Shown here piece after piece: positions 7,720 to 15,680 of a stretch of DNA of 23,252 nucleotides. The position numbers and the translations under genes are program-made. The notes beneath the pieces are model-generated. The model saw only the letters and a list, made by a program, of their open reading frames with translations. It made no database searches and was not told where the DNA came from. Location of the stretch: assembly GCA_001766655.1 (NCBI GenBank), contig MJCC01000029.1:37317-60568 (forward strand), read 5' to 3'. How positions within the stretch are numbered: the first letter of the stretch is position 1; every line of letters begins with the position of its first letter. The DNA is from Phytomonas francai. Its lineage: Eukaryota > Euglenozoa > Kinetoplastea > Trypanosomatida > Trypanosomatidae.

Positions 7720-10098
7720 ATGTTTGCATCTCTCGGCATCACCAGCGAGCAGCTCTTCGGCGACGTGTACTCCTCGTGGCTGCGCGACATCTTCGAGAAG
7801 CCGAGCGAGGAGACGAAGCAGCTGTTCAGCGACCTGGTCGAGTCCGGGTTCCGGACGGAGCGGCAGATCGTGCTGGGCCGGCAGCGGCTCGGCGTGAACA
7901 CGATCCACAGCCTCGCCGCGCTCCTGCACCGGACGCCGCTGACGAAGCTCGTGCTCGGCGGCAACCCCCTGCGCGACGCGGGCTGCGAGGTCATCGCGCG
8001 CCTCGTCGGCGAGCTCCCGCAGCTCACGCACCTCGACATGGGGACGAGCGGCATCGGGGCGGCGGGCGCGGCCGCGCTCGGCGTCGCCATCGCGCACCAC
8101 CGCCGGCTCGCGGTGCTCATCCTCGACTCGCAGCCCGGGGACCCGTACGCGAACCAGATCACCCCCGCCGGCGCCGCCGCGCTGCTTGAGGGCTGCGTGC
8201 GCTGCCATACCCTCCGCACGCTCGACCTGAGCGGGAACGACTTCGCCGGGGAGCGCGCGGACGGCGGACGGCCCGCCGGCCCGACCTGCGCCGCGTCGTC
8301 GTCCTCAACGCTTCTGGGCGCCTCGGAGCGGCCCGGGGGGGGGCGGGCCGCGACCGCCGACACCCCAATGGGCGCCGAGAAGACGCGCCGCGGGGGAAAG
8401 GGCGCGGGCGGGATGCGGCTGTCGAACGAGACGACCGCTTCGGTCGCCGACGAGAACGCGGTGCTGCGGTCGCCGGTGGAGCTGCTCGAGGAGCTCCTGC
8501 GGCACTCCTCCCTCGACAAGCTCCGGCTGCGGAACGTCGGGTTGCAGGGCCTCAGCGCGCTGCGCCTCGTCGCCGCGCTCCACGACAACTTCGCGCTCAC
8601 CGTGCTCGACCTCAGCGATAACGCGCTTCCGCCGGAGGTCGGCGACGCGCTTGGGGGTCTTTTCATGGGGCGGACGAGCGTGAAGAATCAGCTCGCCTTG
8701 CGCGGGCTGTTTTTAAACGGCAACCACCTTTTCTCCCCGGAGTCCGAGGAGTCGGGCGAGAGGCGCTCGATGACGGCCTACACGGCGCGGCCGAGCCTCA
8801 GCGAGGGGGACCTTCACAGCGCCGTGATGCACAGCGTGAGCTTCGCGGCCGTTCTCGAGTCCGGCCGGCGGCCGCCGACGATGCTCATGCTCGCGGCGCT
8901 CTCGCACGACCGCATGCTGACGACGCTCGAGCTCGATCGGTGCGGGATCGAGCTGGGCGCCGTCCGCACGCTCTGCCGCGCGCTGCTGAACAACACCACG
9001 CTGCAGTGCCTCAGCCTCCGCGATAACGCGATCTGCGCGACGGCGGCGGTCGACCTCGGCCGCGTGCTCTGCCGCCACCACGGCCTCCGGCGGCTCTGCC
9101 TGGCGGGGAACCGGATCGAGGACGAGGGCGCCTGCGCGATGGCGACGGTGCTGCGGGTCGTGAGCCTGGGCGCGCGCGAGGGCGAGGGCGAGGGCGAGGC
9201 CCCGAGCACCTCCGCGTCCTCGCTCGAGGTGCTCGACCTCCAGCGGACCTGGATCGCCGACCGCGGCCTCATCGCCCTCGGCGTCGCGCTCCGCCTGAAC
9301 GCGACGCTGCGGGTGCTCCTCCTGCACAACAACTTCTTCACCGTCCAGGGCGGCGAGGCCTTCGCCGCGCTGGTCGAGGAGAACCACGTGCTCGTGCGCT
9401 GCCAGCTCGGCTCCACGAGCGTGCCCTACCCGGTGGTCGCGCGGGTCCGGCGCGCGATGGAGCGCAACCGCCGCGCACTCGAGCTCCGCGAGCAGGACGA
9501 GCTCAACCGCGAGGTTATCGCCCTGCACTACCAGAACTACAAGCTCGAGGAGGCCAGGATCGAGCTCGAGTCGCTGCAGAACAAAAGCAGCGGACTCAAG
9601 CGCGCCCTCGACCAGGTCGAGCTGCAGTGCAAGCAGGACCAGTCCGAGTTCATCAAAAAGTGCAACGAGCTCGATGAGCATATCAAAAACTACACCGACC
9701 AGTCGGCCAAAATGAAGGAGCAGCGGGAGACCCTCGAGGCGGACGCGAAGAAGGCCGCCGAGGACTTTGAGGTCGAAATGTCCCAGGGGAAGGAGAGGCT
9801 TGAGGAGGAGATCAAGCAGCGCGAGCGGGTCGAGGAGGAATACCGACGCGTTGCCGCGGAGTTGGAGTACTGGAAGAACAATGCGCAGGAGCGCGAGGAG
9901 GCCAAGCGAGCGCAGTTGGAGGAGACGCGAAAGGAGATGCGGGGGTGGGAGGCACAGCGGAAGGCGTACCGCGAGCAGTTCGAGGCACTTGGCGCGAAGG
10001 TCCGCCCCTTGGAGGAGCGCGCTGCGGCGAAGCGATCCCTCTTGGGCCGTGGTAGAAAGGTCTCAAGGCGCTCGAGACCGAGGTCGAAGTCAAAGTAG
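7720..10098 (+). CDS. Leucine-rich-repeat protein (RNase-inhibitor type) with C-terminal coiled coil
   Basis: The 792-residue protein has RI-type LRRs of about 28 residues. Core motifs include LTKLVLGGNPL (74-84), LRTLDLSGNDF (165-175), LTVLDLSDNAL (293-303), LQCLSLRDNAI (428-438), LRRLCLAGNRI (456-466), LEVLDLQRTWI (502-512) and LRVLLLHNNFF (530-540). The array is broken by low-complexity inserts at about 180-250 and 340-370, and by a Glu-Gly tract at 487-493. Residues about 585-770 form a long charged coiled coil. LRR plus coiled coil recalls cytoskeletal or centrosomal scaffolds such as LRRC45, but orthology cannot be claimed. The protein ends in a basic Arg/Ser/Lys tail whose reading frame is questionable, because a different frame there continues the acidic coil. 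It ends in TAG. Confidence 0.88.
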   Translation: MFASLGITSEQLFGDVYSSWLRDIFEKPSEETKQLFSDLVESGFRTERQIVLGRQRLGVNTIHSLAALLHRTPLTKLVLGGNPLRDAGCEVIARLVGELPQLTHLDMGTSGIGAAGAAALGVAIAHHRRLAVLILDSQPGDPYANQITPAGAAALLEGCVRCHTLRTLDLSGNDFAGERADGGRPAGPTCAASSSSTLLGASERPGGGRAATADTPMGAEKTRRGGKGAGGMRLSNETTASVADENAVLRSPVELLEELLRHSSLDKLRLRNVGLQGLSALRLVAALHDNFALTVLDLSDNALPPEVGDALGGLFMGRTSVKNQLALRGLFLNGNHLFSPESEESGERRSMTAYTARPSLSEGDLHSAVMHSVSFAAVLESGRRPPTMLMLAALSHDRMLTTLELDRCGIELGAVRTLCRALLNNTTLQCLSLRDNAICATAAVDLGRVLCRHHGLRRLCLAGNRIEDEGACAMATVLRVVSLGAREGEGEGEAPSTSASSLEVLDLQRTWIADRGLIALGVALRLNATLRVLLLHNNFFTVQGGEAFAALVEENHVLVRCQLGSTSVPYPVVARVRRAMERNRRALELREQDELNREVIALHYQNYKLEEARIELESLQNKSSGLKRALDQVELQCKQDQSEFIKKCNELDEHIKNYTDQSAKMKEQRETLEADAKKAAEDFEVEMSQGKERLEEEIKQRERVEEEYRRVAAELEYWKNNAQEREEAKRAQLEETRKEMRGWEAQRKAYREQFEALGAKVRPLEERAAAKRSLLGRGRKVSRRSRPRSKSK

Positions 10099-10425
10099 AA
10101 GAAGAAAAAGCGCGCATCCTCTAAGAAGTAAATCGATTCCAAAAAGAACCGTACCCTTTTCGCGGTGTTTGACGGAGGATAGCATCGATTGGTCCCTCAC
10201 GTATGTATACGTGTCTAGGTTGGCATTAAAACGACCACGTATGACGGTATTTTTCTCCCTCCCATTCCAGAACAACGCACACGCACAGGCACAGACATGC
10301 GCACGCATCATAGATAGGCCATGACGGTGTATCATCCTTCGACGCCGCATTCACACCGCTGGATGCCGTATATTATTTCCGTTCCTGATGTATTATATTG
10401 TGAATTAGTATGAAAGCATTTCTAC

Positions 10426-10428
10426 GTG

Positions 10429-10465
<37 letters not shown>
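10426..10465. repeat. GT dinucleotide microsatellite
   Basis: Alternating GT with a single C interruption at 10435. It is complementary to the AC array at 10855-10879 in the same spacer. Confidence 0.95.
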
Positions 10466-10467
<2 letters not shown>

Positions 10468-10591
10468 ACGTGTCTAACAAACGTTACCGCCATGCATGCT
10501 AGATTATAACAGTGAGGCAAGATTGTTATCATGTAAAATATCTGTTACATTTATAGAAATGAAATAATATTTCACCTCAAAAAGATTCCAA

Positions 10592-10604
10592 GGGGGGGGG
10601 GGGG
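10592..10604. repeat. G13 homopolymer run
   Basis: Thirteen consecutive G on the + strand in a non-coding spacer. It is prone to length error in sequencing and could form quadruplex structures. Confidence 0.9.
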
Positions 10605-10700
10605 ATCTGCTTATGAAAAAAATCGTACAATGGTTTTCTCCTCACCTCATCCCCATCTGTTTGTGAAGGGGCCTGTCTCCTGGGACATGAATTTTCTGAC

Positions 10701-10755
10701 CTTTTTTTTTGAACCATTTTTTGATTTATATATTTGCATGCAACCATTTCTGTAG
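10701..10755 (+). promoter_or_regulatory. Candidate trans-splice acceptor for RNase H2B gene
   Basis: A pyrimidine run at 10701-10710 is followed by the next AG at 10754-10755, giving a leader of about 170 bases that would contain the AC microsatellite. AGs at 10887-10888 and 10915-10916 are alternatives without a strong adjacent tract. Confidence 0.4.
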
Positions 10756-10854
10756 GTTTAGTATCTTATCTATTACCACTACTAGATTTCCTTGGTAGCG
10801 GTTTCGGATACATTTGTGTGTACCTACACACCGGGGCGTTACTTAAACATACAA

Positions 10855-10879
10855 ACACACACACACACACACACACACC
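10855..10879. repeat. AC dinucleotide microsatellite
   Basis: A pure AC array ending 49 bases before the RNase H2B start codon, probably within its 5' UTR. Confidence 0.95.
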
Positions 10880-10928
10880 TTTAATCAGAAGGTCAATCCA
10901 CAAATCGAATCTTTAGCAACCTCCTTCA

Positions 10929-12251
10929 ATGGATTCCTCGGACACAGCGAGTACTGACCGTCAGCTGATGGGCACGGAAGAGGGGGATCCATTCGAGAGT
11001 GAATGCACGTTGGGCGAGGAGGCGGAGGGGGAGGACCCCATCGCCAGCGACCTCGTGCAGGACGAGGGGCTCGGCGTGAGGCGGGGCCCGCGCGCCCCCC
11101 CCCGATCGCTGGCTGCGGGGCCACCGACCCTCGAGCCCGCCGTGGAGGCCATCCGCTACGACGACAGCGACCCCACCGTCGCCTTTGCGACCCCGCGCGA
11201 GGCGTGCGGCGCGCGGCGGGTCGTGATGGTGCTCCCGTCGTTATGCGGGCCGCCGGGGCGGGCGGCGCTGGCGCTGCTCCGGCTCCCGCACCCGCGGCAC
11301 GGCCGGCCGCAGCTCTACGCGGCCCCCCTCCCCTCCCCGTTCTCTTCTTCGCCCTCTTCCCCCCCCGCGGGGGTGCCGCCGCTCTACGAGGCCCAGGGGC
11401 AGGGCCCGCCCGGCGGCCACGCGCAGACGTGGTTCGTCGCCGCGCCGGGGCCCGGCCCCGCCGAGGTCCTCCCCTGCGACCGCGTCGTCGTCGCGACCCC
11501 CGTGGGGCTCGTCTTCTTCGCGCTCGCGGCGCTCGTCGGGAACCCCCTCGCGCGCGAGCGCTTCCTGCCCGCCGAGGAGCTCTACCGCCCCCAGGCGAGC
11601 CCCGACGGGGAAGGGGCGGCGCCGTGGTGGCCCGGGTGGCCGACGGCGGCCGCCGCCGCCGCGGTGCTCGCCCCGTACTGGGCCGCGCTCTGCTCGGAGG
11701 CCGTCCTCCTCCCCCTCTGCGAGGTCAAGCGGATCGCCGACGGCGCGTACTACAGGTTTTCCCCCGCCAAGGCCGCGGCGTGGGTCGCCGCTCGGGTGCG
11801 GCGCGTGCGCGAGAGCGCTGCTTTGGCGACTATTCTGCAGATTCGGCCCGCGGCAGGCGCAGGCTGCGCGCAACCTGAGGCTCGCGATTTCGCCAATCCG
11901 GGCGAAGGACCTCTCCGCACCGCGGACAGCCCTGAGGACGGCCTGAGCACGCTGCAGACCGTTCCCATAGAGATCGCCTTCAGTGTCGTCGCCGAGTACA
12001 TACCGGAGGCCTTTCATGAGGAGGCGGGCCGTGCGGCGGGGGTGGTCCTCACCGAAGGGAATCTCAATTCGTCTACCAAGGTCTCCGAAGAGCCTTGCGC
12101 GTTGCCTTCTTCGAAAAAGACGGCCAAGGCGGCGTCGTCCACTTCGGCGACGGCGCGCGGTCCGGTGAGCGCGAGCGTGAGGAGGCTGGAGAAGGCGGGG
12201 CGACCCAAAGGCACCCCTACCCTATTTTCGATCTTCGAAAAGAAGAAGTAG
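10929..12251 (+). CDS. RNASEH2B: Ribonuclease H2 subunit B (divergent)
   Basis: The 440-residue product matches the order of landmarks in RNase H2 subunit B, the non-catalytic subunit of the trimeric enzyme that cuts RNA in RNA:DNA hybrids and removes misincorporated ribonucleotides. Landmarks are a beta-rich N-terminal part (about 96-185), the signature ATPVGLVFFAL (189-199) like the family's TPVDPLFLLL, DGAYYRFSPAKAAAWV (271-286) like the YYKYSKEKTLKWL helix, and VVAEYIPEAF (353-362) like LISDYIPKEL. The extreme C-terminus, TPTLFSIF (429-436) followed by EKKK, resembles a degenerate PIP box, the PCNA-binding motif found at the same place in human RNASEH2B. The N-terminal 90 residues are acidic and low in complexity. 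A CT-encoded Pro/Ser insert lies at about 133-148. The GC-rich middle contrasts with more balanced ends. It ends in TAG. Confidence 0.85.
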   Translation: MDSSDTASTDRQLMGTEEGDPFESECTLGEEAEGEDPIASDLVQDEGLGVRRGPRAPPRSLAAGPPTLEPAVEAIRYDDSDPTVAFATPREACGARRVVMVLPSLCGPPGRAALALLRLPHPRHGRPQLYAAPLPSPFSSSPSSPPAGVPPLYEAQGQGPPGGHAQTWFVAAPGPGPAEVLPCDRVVVATPVGLVFFALAALVGNPLARERFLPAEELYRPQASPDGEGAAPWWPGWPTAAAAAAVLAPYWAALCSEAVLLPLCEVKRIADGAYYRFSPAKAAAWVAARVRRVRESAALATILQIRPAAGAGCAQPEARDFANPGEGPLRTADSPEDGLSTLQTVPIEIAFSVVAEYIPEAFHEEAGRAAGVVLTEGNLNSSTKVSEEPCALPSSKKTAKAASSTSATARGPVSASVRRLEKAGRPKGTPTLFSIFEKKK

Positions 12252-12781
12252 TTGTATGGCGGTTCCTTTGTACCATTGCCTTTCCTCGTCTACCGTTTAA
12301 AAAAAAATATATTCCCCCTTACATTGGGCAGCAGTTTCCTTCTTTTTTTTTCCTTAAAAACAAAACATGAATCTTAGCATTGAGGAAAGGGGGTATATAG
12401 GGAGGTGCGGGAGGTGTGCGTGTGTGGTTATGGAAGGGGGGAGTTACTTCGCTAATCCTTAGGGAGGAGCTCCACGACGGCACTGCCTTATCATATTTCA
12501 TGGGCTTTGCTAGTCGTAAATCCTAAATTCCTACACTGACTTAAACAATGAATCATAAAATTCATGCTCTCTTTTTTTTTTCCCAACAATCCTATTCCAT
12601 TATATTTGACCTTGTCTCTTTTGGGTTCTTTCATATGCCACCTTACACCACCATTCACCGAGCTTCCCTTTTCCTATTATTTCTATTAGAGTGCTTTCGA
12701 TTGTCTAGATATTGTCTTGGATATCGATCTAACCGGAAGAGAGAAGATTAGGAGAAAAATAGGTACTGTAGCGGATAATTA

Positions 12782-12825
12782 GGATATTATCGGTCGCTCT
12801 CTCTACTTGAGCATCGATAATATTT
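12782..12825 (+). other. Stem-loop from perfect inverted repeat
   Basis: Left arm ATATTATCG (12784-12792) is perfectly complementary to CGATAATAT (12815-12823). Two G-T wobbles extend the outer end, and one G-T plus one T-A pair extend the inner end, leaving a loop of about 18 bases that starts CT-rich. It lies upstream of the polypyrimidine tract of the next gene. Confidence 0.6.
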
Positions 12826-12910
12826 GTAATTTAGATTGTCTAGTTAATTAATCACACTTGTAGAAGTGATAGCATTATTATTGTTATATATCCAATTTAC
12901 CGTATTAAAG

Positions 12911-12928
12911 TTTTTTTTTTTTTTCAAG
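12911..12928 (+). promoter_or_regulatory. Candidate trans-splice acceptor for the mitochondrial-protein gene
   Basis: A T14 tract (12911-12924) is followed by the first AG at 12927-12928. This gives a leader of about 170 bases to ATG13098. Confidence 0.65.
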
Positions 12929-13097
12929 GGAAATCGAGAGGTATCATATATCTTCTTCCGGGCAGCGCGGTTTTGGGGATAACTATAGTTATCTATCTAT
13001 CTATATTTGGTGCGCGGTATAGGGAGTTATAGTATTGACACCAAGAAGCGAGAATAGGGAATCTGTAAATTCAAAATATTGTCTATTACGCGAGGCA

Positions 13098-14444
13098 ATG
13101 TTTCGATTTAATTCCAAACAACTATTTCGCGCATCGCCCATTCTCCGCGTTTGGGCTGCTGAAGAGGATGACCCCAACGCGCCTCCGACGACCTTCAAGA
13201 ATGTGAAGCCCGGCCGCCTGCTGCGGCTGTGGCGGCAGGTACGCCACCGCGCCTGGGTTTTGTTTGTCTGGGATGAGGAAATGACCTCTCCGAATACGGA
13301 GGGGTACCTGCACCAGCAGCGCCTTGAGCAGGTGTGCTTTGCGCCGCTTTCGGCGTACGGCATGGTGCCGGGCAGCTACTGCGACCCGCTGCTCTACAAC
13401 ACGAAGAACACGTCGCCCTTCCGCTGGCATATGGCGAACGTGTCGAGCGACGTGGTCGGGCACTGGTACATGGAGGCCGACGAGCTCGCCCGCATCAAGG
13501 ACTGGAAGCCGAAGAACCCGGACGACCCCTTCGAGATGTTCCCGCGGCCGCCGCAGCTGCGCCTGGACTGGGACGAGACCGTCGACGAGCACGGCAACCG
13601 GACCTTCCGTTACAAGTACAACTACGACTTCTGGGGGCCGACGGGGAAGTGGGAGTGCTACCCCCGCTACCCCTTCGCCCACCTCCACGCGGGCGGCCAG
13701 GACCACCACGGCCGGGCCGAGGGCTACGGCTTCAAGCAGGGCCACCTGCTCCGCTGCAGCGAGGAGGAGGAGGAGGTCCTGCGTCGCATCATGGAGGAGG
13801 AGGACCGGGAGTGGGAGATGGTGAAGCGGACGGAGGTCGTGCAGGAGCCGTGGTCGTACCCGGGGAAGATCCGGCCGCAGGACTTTATCGGCGCGGTCGA
13901 GCGCGCGAAGGCCCGCTTCCGTGAACAAATCAAGCAGGGGAAGGAGACGGACCCGAGCGAGGACCCCGACTACGATCTCGTGCAGGCCGGCGAGTATGTC
14001 GAGCCGCGGGACGGCCCCCGGGCGGAGTGGCGCCACCTGTGGACCTCTAACCAAGCCGCGGAGGGCGGAAACCCCTACCAGGTCACCTTCAATGATGGGT
14101 TCATGTTTGAGGACAACGAGGGACGGCCCCCGGCGCACCCAGCGAGCCACTACGAGGAGACCCCCAAGGATCCAAGCTATCGGATCTACTTGGAGCAGGA
14201 CGAGCGCGAGGCACACGCCGCCGCCGAGGAGCAACGCGCCGCCCACGAGAAGTCCTTCCGTGAGGCAATGGAGCGACATCGCAAGCTATTCGGCGATACG
14301 TTGGGGCCCCCGAAAGGGCCGACACTGGGGCTTCCCACTGGTTGCCCCCCTATGAAAAACGCCCCACCCAAGGCGTCGGATGCGGCAGGTCCAGCCGACA
14401 TAGCTCCCGGCGAGTCCACCCCTGGTAGCGATAAAAAGCCGTAG
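13098..14444 (+). CDS. Probable mitochondrial protein, aromatic/Pro-rich; possibly kinetoplastid-specific
   Basis: The open frame reaches upstream to a TTG at 13035, but the first ATG is at 13098, giving 448 residues. The new N-terminus, MFRFNSKQLFRASPILRV, has four basic and no acidic residues and looks like a mitochondrial presequence. The body is rich in Trp, Tyr and Pro, with blocks such as FRWHMANVSSDVVGHWYMEA (108-127) and YNYDFWGPTGKWECYPRYPF (174-193). An acidic/basic helical stretch spans about 218-285 (EEEEE at 222-226), and a charged helix spans 366-398. The last 45 residues are a Pro/Gly/Ala tail. I do not recognise the family; this composition is common among lineage-specific mitoribosomal proteins of kinetoplastids, but that is inference. 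It ends in TAG. Confidence 0.85.
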   Translation: MFRFNSKQLFRASPILRVWAAEEDDPNAPPTTFKNVKPGRLLRLWRQVRHRAWVLFVWDEEMTSPNTEGYLHQQRLEQVCFAPLSAYGMVPGSYCDPLLYNTKNTSPFRWHMANVSSDVVGHWYMEADELARIKDWKPKNPDDPFEMFPRPPQLRLDWDETVDEHGNRTFRYKYNYDFWGPTGKWECYPRYPFAHLHAGGQDHHGRAEGYGFKQGHLLRCSEEEEEVLRRIMEEEDREWEMVKRTEVVQEPWSYPGKIRPQDFIGAVERAKARFREQIKQGKETDPSEDPDYDLVQAGEYVEPRDGPRAEWRHLWTSNQAAEGGNPYQVTFNDGFMFEDNEGRPPAHPASHYEETPKDPSYRIYLEQDEREAHAAAEEQRAAHEKSFREAMERHRKLFGDTLGPPKGPTLGLPTGCPPMKNAPPKASDAAGPADIAPGESTPGSDKKP

Positions 14445-14490
14445 GACAGGGGAGCTTGACGATCTCGGGATGATCGTGGCCAAGGCACTT

Positions 14491-14506
14491 CCCCCCCCCC
14501 CCCCCC
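14491..14506. repeat. C16 homopolymer run
   Basis: Sixteen C on the + strand, 46 bases after the TAG of the preceding gene and probably in its 3' UTR. Length may be uncertain because of homopolymer error. Confidence 0.9.
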
Positions 14507-15329
14507 TAGATAGGTCGTGCACCAGAGCATTCTAACGATGATTTTAAGCCAATGTCATGTAGCGATATTCAAGGGATACGCGTGAAAGAGAGAAGAGAAT
14601 GCACAAAGGAAAGAGGGAGGCAGAAGGGTAATTGGTATTCCATTCAATCGACTCCCTTGCTTAGGACGTAATCTTTGACAAGTCGATCAGTGAAAGAAAA
14701 AACCCATCGTTGCCGGCGCACCATGTGGTGCTTTTAATTGGCTATTGGAAATTCTTTTTATGTATTCGCTGCCAAATCATCCCCATCCCTATTCCAGGTC
14801 GAATGCGAGTATATTGTTCCAATGTCCTAATAGGATTGAAATGACCTTCTTTTCTTTAGGTTCCACACTTGCGTATAGGAAGTCCTGGTGGCAGTACTAC
14901 GTTTCTATTACTTAGGTCAGGTCAGGAATTAACACCATACCAACCGTGTTTTGTTGGTTTTTGAAAGTAACTTATACTTTGAGTAGAAAATGGATTGTTT
15001 CATCTTTTGGATAGGGTTTCTTTTGCATCTAAAAAAAAAAAATGCTGTTCAGTCTCATAGGTTTTTCGACTTCTTTTTAAAAATTTCCTTATGTAATTTC
15101 TGCAGATTTTTTTTCCTGTTTTGCGCAGGCGGTTTCGTTGAGGTGTCTCGAGTAAGGTCTTTTTTTTTTTGAATCTTAAATATAGAGTTTTATAGACTGG
15201 GGTGTGACAACATACGACGAGTAGGGCAATCCGCGCCACGTGATTTTATTTGTAATTCTTATTTTAGAAACATCGACATCTTTTCCGTGTCGGAAGGTCG
15301 AGCACAAAGAAGTAGCAGAAAGCTCCCTT

Positions 15330-15345
15330 CCCCCCCCCCCCCCCC
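15330..15345. repeat. C16 homopolymer run joined to hairpin
   Basis: Sixteen consecutive C; its last four bases form the outer pairs of the hairpin at 15342-15397. Confidence 0.9.
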
Positions 15346-15397
15346 TGCCTCCAATTGTGCACACTTCTATAAAAATAGACACTATCGGAGGGAGGGG
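15342..15397 (+). other. Long imperfect stem-loop
   Basis: Bases 15342-15359 pair with 15380-15397 over 18 positions with 3 mismatches. After a 6-base bulge on the left, TCTAT (15366-15370) pairs with ATAGA (15375-15379) around an AAAA loop. The arrangement resembles a structured RNA element or a decayed inverted repeat. No known RNA family was recognised. Confidence 0.6.
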
Positions 15398-15680
15398 TCG
15401 AGGTTTTATAAGCAGTAGTAATTTGGGGCTCTTTCTAACTGCATTGCAGACAAGATACATTTCGAGCACACCCCGACGCCGATCTATCGATTCATCGCTT
15501 TTAAATACATTTATCAACTTCTTCTTGAGCACTTGTAAGAGGCTCCAAGTTCAACTCCAATTCGACACGGGTTTCTAGAGTATCCATTGAATGAGCAATA
15601 GTGGAGAACAAGGTCTTTTTATTTTGTGGTAATTCATTTTACTCTATTTCGCGTGTTATTTCTTTTGGGAGGGATATTCT

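Larger units (their letters stand above)
10099..10928. other. Intergenic spacer with GT, G13 and AC repeats
   Basis: Contains a GT array (10426-10465), a run of 13 G (10592-10604) and an AC array (10855-10879). The small ORF at 10734-10916 runs through the AC array and is not credible. No RNA gene was recognised. Confidence 0.75.
12252..13097. other. Intergenic spacer with hairpin and T14 tract
   Basis: An AT-rich spacer. It contains a perfect 9-bp inverted repeat (12784-12792 with 12815-12823), a T14 tract next to a candidate acceptor (12911-12928), and a short tatc repeat near 12983-13003. Short ORFs at 12319-12501 (-) and 12548-12751 (+) have no recognisable content. Confidence 0.75.
14445..15680. 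other. Intergenic spacer with two C16 runs and a hairpin
   Basis: Contains C16 runs at 14491-14506 and 15330-15345, a long imperfect hairpin at 15342-15397, and T-rich tracts near 15109-15115 and 15161-15170. Open frames on both strands around 15176-15578 encode similar short peptides only because the DNA is an inverted repeat. No gene is called. Confidence 0.75.

Noticed and set aside
13035..13097. Upstream extension of the mitochondrial candidate to TTG13035
   Set aside because: TTG is an unlikely start here. ATG13098 gives a good presequence, and the added residues do not.
15549..15557. Box-B-like gttcaactc
   Set aside because: The flanking bases do not form a T-arm stem and no box A lies upstream at the right distance.
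15176..15578. Opposing ORFs on both strands sharing a PLPPIV / TIGGRG-like peptide
   Set aside because: The shared peptide is produced by the DNA hairpin at 15342-15397, not by protein homology.
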